The position numbers were made by a program, and so were the translations under genes. Shown here piece by piece: positions 11,925 to 21,497 of a stretch of 64,000 nucleotides of DNA. Each line of letters starts with the position of its first letter. Within the stretch, counting starts at the first letter, position 1. The notes beneath the pieces are model-generated. The model was not told the DNA's origin and did no database searches. It worked only from the letters and a program-made list of their open reading frames with translations. This DNA comes from Lentinula raphanica (Eukaryota > Basidiomycota > Agaricomycetes > Agaricales > Omphalotaceae), in assembly GCA_027919835.1 (NCBI GenBank), contig JANVFP010000047.1, positions 124,001-188,000 of the forward strand. The letters are read 5' to 3'.

Positions 11925-13535
11925 CTATAATGAGGATGTGGAGGCAGATGCAGAAGAAGAAGGCCTCCTTGAGAATGAAGAAGAGGAGTGTTCATCAGCA
12001 CCAGCACTCAAATCAATCAATTGTGCCTCTGCCTCCAGAGGTCGGCTTTTCGCATCGTCATCAGGACCATGACTATCCATGTATCGAGGAGGTCGATCGG
12101 AACGGGTGATAGGGCGCGAGAGCAACGGCACTGGAGATTCTGGGCCTGCTTCGATATCAGGAGATTGTGTAGTGAAAATGGCGGGAAGGAAGAAAGGTAA
12201 CCACGACTGAAACGATGTCTTCTCGGCCGATGTGGGGTACGGGGTACATCATCTGGAATCGCGTTGGTAAACGCGGCAACACGGTTCCTCACTCGACGGA
12301 AAGTCTCAGTCAACGGAGAGGAGCGACCAGCTAGCTGATCTCCCGCAAATGATGATTCGGTTGACGCCGGGGAAACAGGCCGCATATCAAACGGCAAGCG
12401 TTCAACATCGTATCCATCTGTGTAAGTGGGCGAGGTTGGGCTGCTCTCACTTTGGGATGAAGCTTCTGATCTAGGAAGGTGGAAATGCCATTGACCAGTG
12501 CGGGAAGACCAACGCGGAAAGAGAACGTCGTATCCGCCTATCCTCCGCAGTGTATATCTTCGTTGCTTTCCGGGAATCACCATCATCACAACACCACCAA
12601 TCAAGATGACCAAACCTATCCACAGCAAGACTTTGCCCCAGTGACCAAGGAACCCAATGAATGCAGCATCGTCTGCATGCCAGCTACTGCCATAGAAGTG
12701 CGTGAAGAACGAGTCTGGTGCTTCACCTTCTTTGGCGTTTTTCCCATAGAGAGATTTGGGTAGAATTCTGACCGGGGCGCCCTGTGCACCGGCATGGGAA
12801 GAAGTATATATTCCGTACTGCGCAGAAAGAAACATTGGGCCAGTAGAGAACATGACCGTAGGGTAGTTCAGAATCCAGTTATGGTCGAAAGTTACAAGAT
12901 TGTGAATCGTCTGTTCCAAGAAGGGATGGCCCTTCTCTGCAAACATGAGGTCATTGGAGACACCGACGGGTATGGTTTTGGGAAGGATGACTGGATAAGC
13001 TAGCAAAGGGTCCAATGGGCGAATACAGCCAATATCCAGATCGAGATAGACACCGCCATAGTGGTGAAGAACGAAGTATCGTATAGCATCTGCGCGTTGG
13101 ATGGCGTACTTGTAGTTGTTAAATGTATCCAGGAACCACGGATAATGTTCTGCGATGAACTCGCGTGAGCCATCATCCGTCCAAAGCATGTATTCACTAG
13201 GGAAGTATTGTTCAGATTGGCAAGAGGGATGAACAGCGACAGACGTACTAGTCAGGCATCATGTCTCTACATTGTTGTGAAATGCCCTTCCACCGTGTTG
13301 GTAAAGTCTCTGTACGCCAAGTCTGGTGCAATATCCTTGGAATCCTCTCTTGTTGGCCATATTCTGAAGCATTCCAGCGAGTGTGTCCTTCAAGAATGGG
13401 GACTTCGTCGGTGGTAAGATAAGCACTAGGGTCGATGGAGAGATAATAAGTTATAGATGAGAGGACGACGACAGTTCCAACTAGAAAGAGACCGAGAACA
13501 GAAAGAAAAATGAAAAGAGTACGTCGGCGAGCCAT
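11925..13535 (-). CDS. GT32 glycosyltransferase, Sur1/Csh1-like inositolphosphoceramide mannosyltransferase
   Basis: Type II membrane enzyme: MARRRTLFIFLSVLGLFLVG is an N-terminal anchor. IPRILHQTWRTETLP is the GT32 entry block. After a short intron (about 13198-13248) follow DAIRYFVLHHYGGVYLDLDI, with the DxD metal/nucleotide-sugar site, then TGPMFLSAQYG and FFTHFYGSSWH. A second membrane segment lies near WGKVLLWIGLVILIGGVVMM. Fungal relatives add mannose to inositol phosphorylceramide (MIPC synthase) in the Golgi. The cytosolic tail is Ser/Pro-rich. Near 12207-12247 the reading frame must change to reach the natural end at 11925, either by a 41-nt intron or because one base is missing (see findings). 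Alternative: an Och1-type alpha-1,6-mannosyltransferase. Confidence 0.85.
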
Positions 13536-13713
13536 GGGAGTAGAAAATGAGAGAAAGATGGAGATTACTCCTGGAGGCTATCCCGAACTGTTTTTGGTTC
13601 CTGTAAAACACAGGAAGTTTGGAAGACACGCGCAGCCAGATTACATCATCCTATTTGCATAAACGGCTACGACTACCATAAATGGAAATACCACTACAAC
13701 TAGTAACTACTCC

Positions 13714-15245
13714 TCAGATTTCGAAATCATCATCAGCAAAGACAGTTTTGAGGTGGGGCAGTAGGTCAAACTCCAGAATGTTGACAATTTCGCTGCCTTT
13801 CTTGTCCCATGCCTGCCCAATCTTTCTCAGATCCCTAAGCGCAATGCGCCAGTCTTGTCTCGACCAGTCGTTTCCCTTCCGCCATCCTGTACGAGCCTTA
13901 TAAGGCTTGGACAGGAATCGGTCGAGAGATGGTTGCTTCGATAACTGGAGTGGACGGCACGAAGGTGGATGAGACACATAATCCAAAATATCTGCGATGG
14001 TCATATCTGTGGCCTTCACGTCTCGTTTCGGAGCATGGATAGATCTGGATGACGAAGGAGCGTGAATGGAAGCTGCGGCTCCGTCTCTAGCCCTTCTTTG
14101 ACAGTCTCGCTGGTCTGACGCTACGAGTTCTCTCAATAGCGTCACAAAGACATCACAGATCTGTTTGTGCACTCGGTTTTGAGCGTCTTCTTTATAAATG
14201 TCATCGACGTCCATGTGGTCTATATCCACATCCATACTCATGTCCTCGGACGTGGTATCATCCGAACGACTGACGACGTTGGAACGCTCTGTGTAGGTCG
14301 GGCTCCAATCCTCGAAGTCATGCTCAAATTGCGGTCCGAAAAGAAAGGAGCCCATAACACGAGAACTCCAGCGAGGATTCTTGAAATCGAGAGGGTTCAT
14401 GACAGCCAACTTGACTTCGCCTGGGATAAAGTTCCTTCGAGCTAGATCTTTGTGACTTTGTAATGCCAAAAATCATACCTTGGGACGAAGCTTGAAAGCA
14501 CAGATTCCTGTCTGCAGAACATAAAAGAGTCGGCCGTTTTTGAGCAAAGTACAGAGCACAATCGATGATCTTGCGGTCGTTGGTATCGCAGGCCTGGTCA
14601 GTTCGTAGGTTTGAGTTGGAAGCTCACGAAATATGTTTCGGTTTGGATGAACATACCTTGAGGCGTTCATGATCTGCTTGACCTTTCAGGACATTTCTCT
14701 TTTTCGACTTCTCGTACATCCACACTATTGCCTTCCTTGAAAACCAGATGTCTTTCTTCTGCCTGTGTGATAAGGATATTACGTTGAACAATCTCAGAGT
14801 AAGGTACTTGGGAAGTTGGAACATACCAGTCTAGTTCGGCGGCTACTGCAAAAGGAATGACAATCATTGCATGATGCTTGTCCTGTTCGTTCTCCTTCTG
14901 AAAGGAGCGTTCGATGTCATCAGCGAACGCGGCGAGAGCGTCCAGGTAGTGTAGCAAGATATTGGTGTCTGGAACGACGTAGAAAGAGTTTTCAGCAGAC
15001 ATAGGAGCCTGAGAATCGTCAACTGATTAGAACGACATCTGAGATCAACTTGATCTGTTCTTGACCTGCATTTCGACGTCCTCATTTGCGAGAATAGTGA
15101 ATTGTTGTTGCAGGTTTTGGTAATCCAATAATGTACCATTATCGGAGATAGGGGTGTTTTGACGAGAAAGAGCTGAATGGAATGCTTAGTATTTTCGAGT
15201 GGCATTCACATTGAGCACTACGTGCTTACAATGATAGTTCCTCAT
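13714..15245 (-). CDS. SWT1: SWT1-like PIN-domain endoribonuclease
   Basis: The PIN core reads VVPDTNILLHYLDALAAF (catalytic Asp and Asn), then MIVIPFAVAAELDW and, after introns, KDIWFSRKAIVWMYE, the ACDTNDRKIIDCALYF block and TLLCSADRNLCFQAS (a second acidic cluster). This is the arrangement of Swt1, a nuclear RNA endonuclease that helps remove defective mRNPs at the nuclear pore. The last exon (14469-13714) encodes a 250-residue tail with an acidic Asp/Met-rich stretch. An upstream exon joins as EDVEMQ|APMSAENSFY at 15002. The start is uncertain: ATG at 15245 splices in frame, but the same frame stays open up to 15479. Confidence 0.8.
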
Positions 15246-15496
15246 AGAGGTAGAGTCCCATGCTACACTGCCAGTTTGAGCACGGTGATCATCGTTGAGA
15301 TAGCCAAGAAGACTGACCACGGGTTTGATATGAAGGGGTAGATGGCTGTAACGGTGAGTGCAAAGACATAGATTCAGCAGCGCACCTGAGCAGAAGTGAG
15401 AGAGTAGAAGAAGTGTAGCAAGAGGAATAGAGAAGTGGTGACGAGTGGAATTGGATGAAAGAGGAGTGAAAGAAACCACCAGCGCTTATTCAAAAC

Positions 15497-15595
15497 GTGA
15501 AGAGATTAGATTGTGATAAAGAACAGGCGGTTCCGGCGGTGAAGACAACGTTACGGTCCGTAACGTTGTCTTCGAAAACAATCTCTTCTCTTCAC
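15497..15595. repeat. Nested inverted repeats with a perfect 33-bp palindrome
   Basis: Positions 15541-15573 form a perfect palindrome with 16-bp arms (left arm GAAGACAACGTTACGG) around a single central T. Outside it, 15497-15514 and 15578-15595 form a second inverted pair matching at 16 of 18 positions, with a centre shifted by 11 bp. It lies in the divergent region between SWT1 and the flavoprotein gene. The centre reads CGG-T-CCG, which resembles half-sites used by Zn2Cys6 regulators. It could be an operator, a foldback element or a hairpin in a transcript. Confidence 0.85.
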
Positions 15596-15852
15596 AACAG
15601 TTCACGACTCCTGCTTACGACGACGTCGGTGAAGTCACGAAGACACCAATGTGATAGCCATTGCTCTCGATAAGCAGCTTCATATTCACTTCCGACTCCG
15701 TCAAGTTCCAAATATTCTCCGTACAGTGCTTACTCATCCCGCGGTCAGGTTCGCACCTTTCCCGCCAATGAATCCTGGTATAAAGACCTGACAAAGTACA
15801 GGAGCACCATAGCTCATTACTCTCTACCATACACCATCTCTTGCTAACAGCT

Positions 15853-17724
15853 ATGGCACTCAACGGCTGGCATATCGGCGAGCGATCTATTCGTCAGAAG
15901 ATGAAGTTCACAGGGGATCCCTCGGTTGACGGAATGTACACCTGGATTAGCGACGAGCTAGACCCTGGACATGCACAATTTCATGCTGAATGCCATTTCC
16001 TTCCTGTCACGACTATCGATTCGGAGGGACGTCCTTGGGGTTCCATATTGGCTCCGAAGGGTGGCCGACCCGGAAGCAGCTTCATTCGGTACATAGGTGG
16101 AAGCAGACTTAGAGTGACAGCACAGATTTGGGACGGAGAACCAATCCTCAGAACTGGAGAGGACGATATGCTCATTGCTGGCATAGGAATCCACTTCCCG
16201 ACGCGGAGAAGGAACAAGATTGCAGGTTTTGTTGCAGGGTATGAACGTGATGGTCATACTGTCGCCTTGAATATGGCAGTTAATGAAACGATTGGGAACT
16301 GTCCCAAATACATCAATCTTCGACAGTTCTCTCCTTATATGAATACACATCCCAAAGTCGCATCAGAAAATCTGCATCTAGGAAAGGACGATCGTCTCCC
16401 GGACGAGCTCATTAATTTCGTCCTTGCTTCAGACACGGTCTTTCTTGGGACCACTTACGTTGCTCCTGATAAAGAGGCGTCCCAATTTCCATCTCATCTT
16501 GGTATGAACCAACGAGGGGGTCGTCAAGGATTTATCAGGGTTTCGCGTAAGGATGGGCGAACACTTGCCTTACCAGATTTTTCTGGTAATCGGATACTAA
16601 CATCCCTTGGCAACATCGAAGCCAACGCTCTTGCATCATTCACTTTCGTCGATTTCGAAACTGGTGCGATTCTATACCTCACCGGAGAAGCAAAAAATTA
16701 CGTCGGTGAAGATGCAAAACGAATCATGCCCATGCACAACAAGATGCCACTCACAACGTTGTATGTGACTGGATATACATACGTCCTAAATGCATTACCT
16801 GTACGACAGGCTGCTGGTACTCACGCCGAACCAAGTCCTTACAGTCCACCGCTCCGCTTCCTTGCCGAGGAAGATGGTGGTCGTATCATAACAGCAGATC
16901 CCAATCAAACCGTTCTGCTCAGTCGCATCGATATTCATTCATCCTCCATAGCCACGTTCTGGTTTAAATCTTCTGTTCCCCTCCGTATTCGTCCTGGTCA
17001 GGCCGCTATCCTTAGCTTTGCAGATCTTCTCGGACAACCCAAGTATGCTCACATGGCGCCGTCAAACCCCAAATCGTTGAACGACGATCGAGTGCGCACA
17101 TGGACAGTATCCGCGTCAAATACTCACGAATTTGCACTCACCATGCGCGAGATACCTGGCGGTGTGGTGACAGGGGCTGTCTTCAACCTCGCCCGCGCCT
17201 TGAAGAGATCGAGGTCAGAGCTCTTAACGGACGCTTCGAGTCTAGAAATTCGACTAGGACTCATTGGCTTCAGTGGTTCGTTCTGTCTACCTTCGCCTGT
17301 GAAGGGCTCCGAAGTCAAGCTCCTGTGGATCGCTGGAGGTATAGGGTTCACACCGTTCTTGAGCATGCTCAGAGGGTTGAAGACGGGAGACGATGAATGC
17401 CATTGGGATATACACATGATTCTGTCTACACGCGAGCCGGAAGTTCTGCTGCCTCTGTTGATGAAAGCGGTCGATGACCTTTGTGCAGACAGGGTACACT
17501 TTGTGTTGGATTTATTCACAACAGCTAAAGTCGAACAGGAGGAATTGTCCGGCGTTCGTATTTATGAAAATCGGATCGAGAAAGAGTTTCTGCGGGGTGC
17601 GGATCCCACTGCACGACAGGTTTATTTATGTGGACCCAAACCTTTCGAGCAGATTATCCTCGAAGGTATAGCAGATTGTGGTATTGGTTCAGATCAAGTG
17701 ACTATGGAGGGCTTTGCTTACTAG
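15853..17724 (+). CDS. Flavoprotein: PNPOx-like split barrel fused to ferredoxin-reductase-like FAD/NAD domain
   Basis: A single 623-residue open frame with no introns, unlike all its neighbours. I chose the ATG at 15853 because the frame upstream opens with a non-ATG codon. The N-terminal third (about residues 30-330) looks like the FMN-binding split barrel of pyridoxamine-phosphate-oxidase relatives (FHAECHFLPVTTIDSEGRPW, LAPKGGRPGSSFIRYIGG, GRQGFIRVSRKDGRTLALPD). The C-terminal part is an FAD/NAD-binding reductase: RTWTVSAS, GGVVTGAVFNLA, LLWIAGGIGFTPFLSML (about residue 493, the NAD-binding glycines) and QVYLCGPKPFEQ (about 592). It ends there, with no C-terminal 2Fe-2S ferredoxin domain such as many bacterial homologues carry. 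The substrate is unknown. Confidence 0.82.
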   Translation: MALNGWHIGERSIRQKMKFTGDPSVDGMYTWISDELDPGHAQFHAECHFLPVTTIDSEGRPWGSILAPKGGRPGSSFIRYIGGSRLRVTAQIWDGEPILRTGEDDMLIAGIGIHFPTRRRNKIAGFVAGYERDGHTVALNMAVNETIGNCPKYINLRQFSPYMNTHPKVASENLHLGKDDRLPDELINFVLASDTVFLGTTYVAPDKEASQFPSHLGMNQRGGRQGFIRVSRKDGRTLALPDFSGNRILTSLGNIEANALASFTFVDFETGAILYLTGEAKNYVGEDAKRIMPMHNKMPLTTLYVTGYTYVLNALPVRQAAGTHAEPSPYSPPLRFLAEEDGGRIITADPNQTVLLSRIDIHSSSIATFWFKSSVPLRIRPGQAAILSFADLLGQPKYAHMAPSNPKSLNDDRVRTWTVSASNTHEFALTMREIPGGVVTGAVFNLARALKRSRSELLTDASSLEIRLGLIGFSGSFCLPSPVKGSEVKLLWIAGGIGFTPFLSMLRGLKTGDDECHWDIHMILSTREPEVLLPLLMKAVDDLCADRVHFVLDLFTTAKVEQEELSGVRIYENRIEKEFLRGADPTARQVYLCGPKPFEQIILEGIADCGIGSDQVTMEGFAY

Positions 17725-18061
17725 CCCGAATGTCTCGAATGTACAAGCTTACAAGCAATTAATTGTATGTATGTATATCCTATAATTCTAGTAGCGCGAA
17801 GCGAAGAAATGGCAATGGCGAGAACCGAATCCATTGTTGAAGCCGAAAAGGGAAAGGTCAAAGCGTGCCGAGGTGGTGGAGTTTCTCACGTTTGAATTAT
17901 TCCAATCTTGTTCTCAATTGACTGTGAACTCTCGTAACTGCTCTGGTCCTTTTCTGACTTCTTCTTCCTCTCTCACATCGAATACGACTATCTCTTGCTG
18001 ATCTTGAGAATCACGGCGCGCTTCGTAGCCTTACCACTCCCATAGCTCAGTACTTGGAGCC
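17725..18061. other. Intergenic region
   Basis: About 340 bp between tandem plus-strand genes. It should hold the 3' end of the flavoprotein transcript and the promoter of the coiled-coil gene, which has a CT-rich stretch (about 17950-17980). No coding signal is seen. Confidence 0.5.
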
Positions 18062-19287
18062 ATGGACGCCTCCTTACCTTCCACGCGAGAACTAGAGCTG
18101 GAGATGCTGTTACGGGAGAAAGAGGGACATATTGTTCAGCTCAATGTAAATGCTCCCTATCTCTATGATATTCTCGGTGACTTAGCTGTTCATTAGGACG
18201 AGGTTTCACGTCTCAAGCTCTATCTTTCGACTCAACCACCTCCATCAACAACTGAGCCAGTGACTCTTCCACCAGCGTTCGCTTCGCTGATACTGCCTCA
18301 AATTCAACATCTTCCACAATCATCTGATGCTGCAGAAAGCTCAAGTAGCACCACCACAGCTGCATTGACTCAACGAGTGAGGGTCCTCCAAGAAGAGAAT
18401 GATGAACTATATGATATTCTCAAGAGAGGAGAGACCGGAAGACTGAAGGAAGAAGTACAGAGTTTGAAACGCATCGTGAACAAGCTAGAGGGTGCTTTGA
18501 GAGGTCGGTATCTGTCATACCATACCATCAACTTACATGCTCACCGACAGCTGTTTTTTCAGAATCTCACCAAGTTATCGTCACGCTCTCGTAAGTATGG
18601 ATTTCATTGCTGCTCGCCTGGATCTAATATCTCCAAAGTAACGAATTAGACAAGTCCTCGCAAGCATGGAGCAATTCTTCTATGTACCGTACTGCCTCTC
18701 CAAAGAACCACTATCATAATAACGGTCTTCCACAAACCCATCCTCGTTCTCACTCAACCTCTGGAGGAGGCCGTCATCCACCTACTGGCCCACGCGCCCA
18801 TGCACACGTACACAAAAAGCCACGCCTGTCGCTGGCGGACCAAGATTCTCACCCGGACGAGATATCACCCTCCACGAGGTCCAACGTCTCCTTGCCCTCT
18901 TCTGCTCATCCTGGAAAAACGGGACATAGAGGCCGATCACGATCAAGGTCGCGATCTCCGCGAGGCAAATCAAATACGAAGATGGATGTTGATGAAATCA
19001 GAGATGAACATCCGCGAAGGTCACAGGAGCGAGTCCGAGACCGAGAGCGGAGGGAGGGTGATAGAGAGAGAGGCGAAAGGGGTGGAAGAGAAAGAGGCGG
19101 AGAACGTGGCCGTGATAGGGATGGGAACAGGTCCAGACGGAATGGAGGTAGAGGAGGTAATCGAAGAGCTGGAGGCGACCGAGGGTCTCATTCACTCTAT
19201 AATTCTGGTTCCCATTTCTCTGGAGGACAAGGAAGCAGTGGGAATGGCGATCGGACGTTGGCAGAAAGAATGGGTCTAGGTGTCTGA
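18062..19287 (+). CDS. Coiled-coil, RS/RG-rich nuclear protein, possibly WTAP/Mum2 family
   Basis: Exon 1 gives MDASLPSTRELELEMLLREK; the next exon joins as DEVSRLKLYLSTQPP. A coiled coil follows (RVRVLQEENDELYDILKRGE, then LKEEVQSLKRIVNKLEGAL), continued across two more introns as ESHQVIVTLS|NELDKSS. This spacing resembles the conserved helix of WTAP, the regulatory subunit of the mRNA m6A methyltransferase complex; that is a pattern match, not proof. The last exon encodes a His/Pro-rich part, then an SRSRSRSPRG stretch and a very Arg/Gly/Glu-rich tail ending in SLAERMGLGV-like sequence (TLAERMGLGV). RS and RG tracts fit a nuclear RNA-binding role. Alternative: another splicing-associated coiled-coil protein. 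Confidence 0.55.
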
Positions 19288-20663
19288 ATCACCTTCGTAA
19301 CCTGCTGTTGCCAAAGGTTGGGCTTTTTTTTTATTCGACGGTTGGATTCGTCACTGTTGTTTCGTTCTCATCGGCTCGTATCACCTTTCCTATGCTCTGA
19401 TTCTGCTCATCTGTCGCTTTTTGTTTTCCATGTATCATACAGAATCTGTGATTGGTTTGAACATCATACAGACTCTTATAGGCAATGTATATTTATAGAC
19501 CCATCAATGTATCTCTGCATACACCATCACCTCCAAAGGACATTGTATTTCTTGTGCGGCCTGATATACGATAGGAAACAGTTACTGTTACTTTTAGCAT
19601 ACGACAGGTTGTAGCTATAGCTGGCTTGTTGATAGTTGTACAGCGTTTCGTGGCTTTTCGAATGAGGAATGTGATACTTGTTACATCTACCCGCAAAGTC
19701 ACATCTTGTTCTACATTCTGAGAAGACAGTCATGGGATGTTGAATCACTGACTCGTTTGGTTCGGAACGGTAACAGTGAATGTCGACAGTGCATCTAACA
19801 TTGACAGACACTAAAAACAAACTCATGAGATCGTTCTTTCGATACTCAATGCTCTTTGTATGGCAAGCAAAGATTACGATAATTGAGGGGGAAACGGTCA
19901 AGTTATGTATATAACATCAGTGTTCAAGACCGCGCAGACTGAGAGTCTGAGCAAAACGGTCTGCCACGGGAAAGGCTTGGGAAAAGCATCCGATGCAAAC
20001 ACGACCAAACTTTCCGAACGCCTTGAAAAAAGCTTGAAAAGCGCCCAAAATTTTCTTCTTCATCGCTTTTTGTTTTCATCCGGTTTACACTTGGGTTACA
20101 CCGTGGTGAGTGTTCTATCTTGATTTTTCGAGGCATTCTGGTTCTGCGGCAATGATTACAACTTCTATTCACACTGTATGAAGGAGCGCAGGTCTTACTA
20201 ACCTTGCTTCATCATGTATTTACCCTACAACGGTATCTGAGCCTTTTCTGTTTTTCCCGTTCCATTTCTTAAAACCATAAGCTGAATTTTTGTTTATCCC
20301 TCCCAGGCCTCAATGTTTACATGGAAGGAACCCTCTTTCGTCTGATAGAAACATTTACATAGTCACATCGTTTCACATCCACCCTCCTCGTTATCGTTTT
20401 CTCATGATCATTATCCCCTTCGAAAGACTTTCTTGTACCTCATCTGCTCGAATAAGCTACCCATCCAGCTGTCTGGTATTTCCGTTCACCGTCATCCTCG
20501 GTCTTTGGTTTTACCGCTATACGAGGATAACAACATGCATATCAGCCACGGCCCACGAATACAAGGGGAGCTGACTCGTTTGCGGAAGATAGAAGCAACT
20601 CTTCTATTAGGAACGTGTACTAAATACCCACAATCAGAGCCATTCTGATTCTACCCATCGAAG
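19288..20663. other. Gene-free stretch between convergent genes
   Basis: About 1.4 kb between the stop codons of two convergent genes, long for this window. Only short frames without codon bias are present. It includes T-rich 3' UTR-like sequence near 19320 and pyrimidine-rich sequence near 20230-20480. I recognise no RNA gene or element in it. Confidence 0.4.
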
Positions 20664-21345
20664 TCACTCATTGTTATCATCTTCGTCAAGAGCCCCTTGT
20701 GGTAGCTGGCCTTGCATCTGGGTAAGAGCGCCCGGTAGAATGTAAAGAAAAGGACCTGATTTCACAGGCGGAGGAACGGACTGATACCCAATGGGTAAAG
20801 TACATCGAGGGCAGAGAAATCTGTATTGACGTTCATGGCCACCTTTCCTAAAGAGATTGTAGAAGTATCAATGATCATGGTCATGGAAGAACTGCAGTTC
20901 TTTGTACCTTTCGAGGAGCACAGGTTCACCTGGGTTTGCATTGAGTTTGAACACACGAGCCGCGGTGGTGTCACTGTCTCGACAGCGGATAATTGTTGAC
21001 TGGTCTGACTGGCGGCGAGGTAGAGCAGACAAATTTGTGTCAATCACAAGCTAAGGGGAGAGTCGCGTCAACGGGGGATAGTGAGGAAGTGATGAGGATT
21101 ATTTGTGTCGTACGATGAACTCGCCACATATACAATCTGATGTTCATCAATGATCAAAATGCTGTACTGGAATGTTTTTTCCTGTAAAAAAGGCGCACAG
21201 TACACACGAAGGGCCGCTGCCGAAGAAGCTGTTGGCTGTGCTGAAATTATGGTACCATTAGCAGCTGAGGGGCAGGTCAAGATTGAAGAAAGAACGTACC
21301 ATCAGTCGAGGATGATACGGCTGATCTGGAAACAACCTTTGGCAT
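20664..21345 (-). CDS. STEEP1: STEEP1 (CXorf56) family protein
   Basis: Exon 1 is short: MPKVVSRSAVSSSTD, identical in its first seven residues to what I know of the family start. An intron follows and the frame resumes as AQPTASSAAALRVYC. The last two exons give RQYRFLCPRCTLPIGYQSVP, with a CxxC pair typical of the family's treble of cysteines, and PPPVKSGPFLYILPGALTQM, ending in an acidic DEDDNNE tail. Human STEEP1 promotes COPII-dependent exit of STING from the ER. Fungi lack the STING interferon pathway, so the fungal role is unknown, perhaps ER curvature or splicing. Four or five short introns. It diverges from the AVO2-like gene with 152 bp between starts. Confidence 0.85.
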
Positions 21346-21497
21346 GAATGTAAGGGAGAAAGAGAGTTTGAACTTTGAAGGAACTTGACAAAAATCGGAT
21401 AATTCCCGGGCACCGCCACTTGCTCACGTCCATTGTTCTTTACATAAATACAGTCCCTCAACTTCTTTCCTTGTCCTCCCCATCTTTATATGTTGGT

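Noticed and set aside
20290..20648. Two overlapping plus-strand frames near 20.3-20.6 kb
   Set aside because: No codon bias, domain or splice logic; they lie in the pyrimidine-rich gap.
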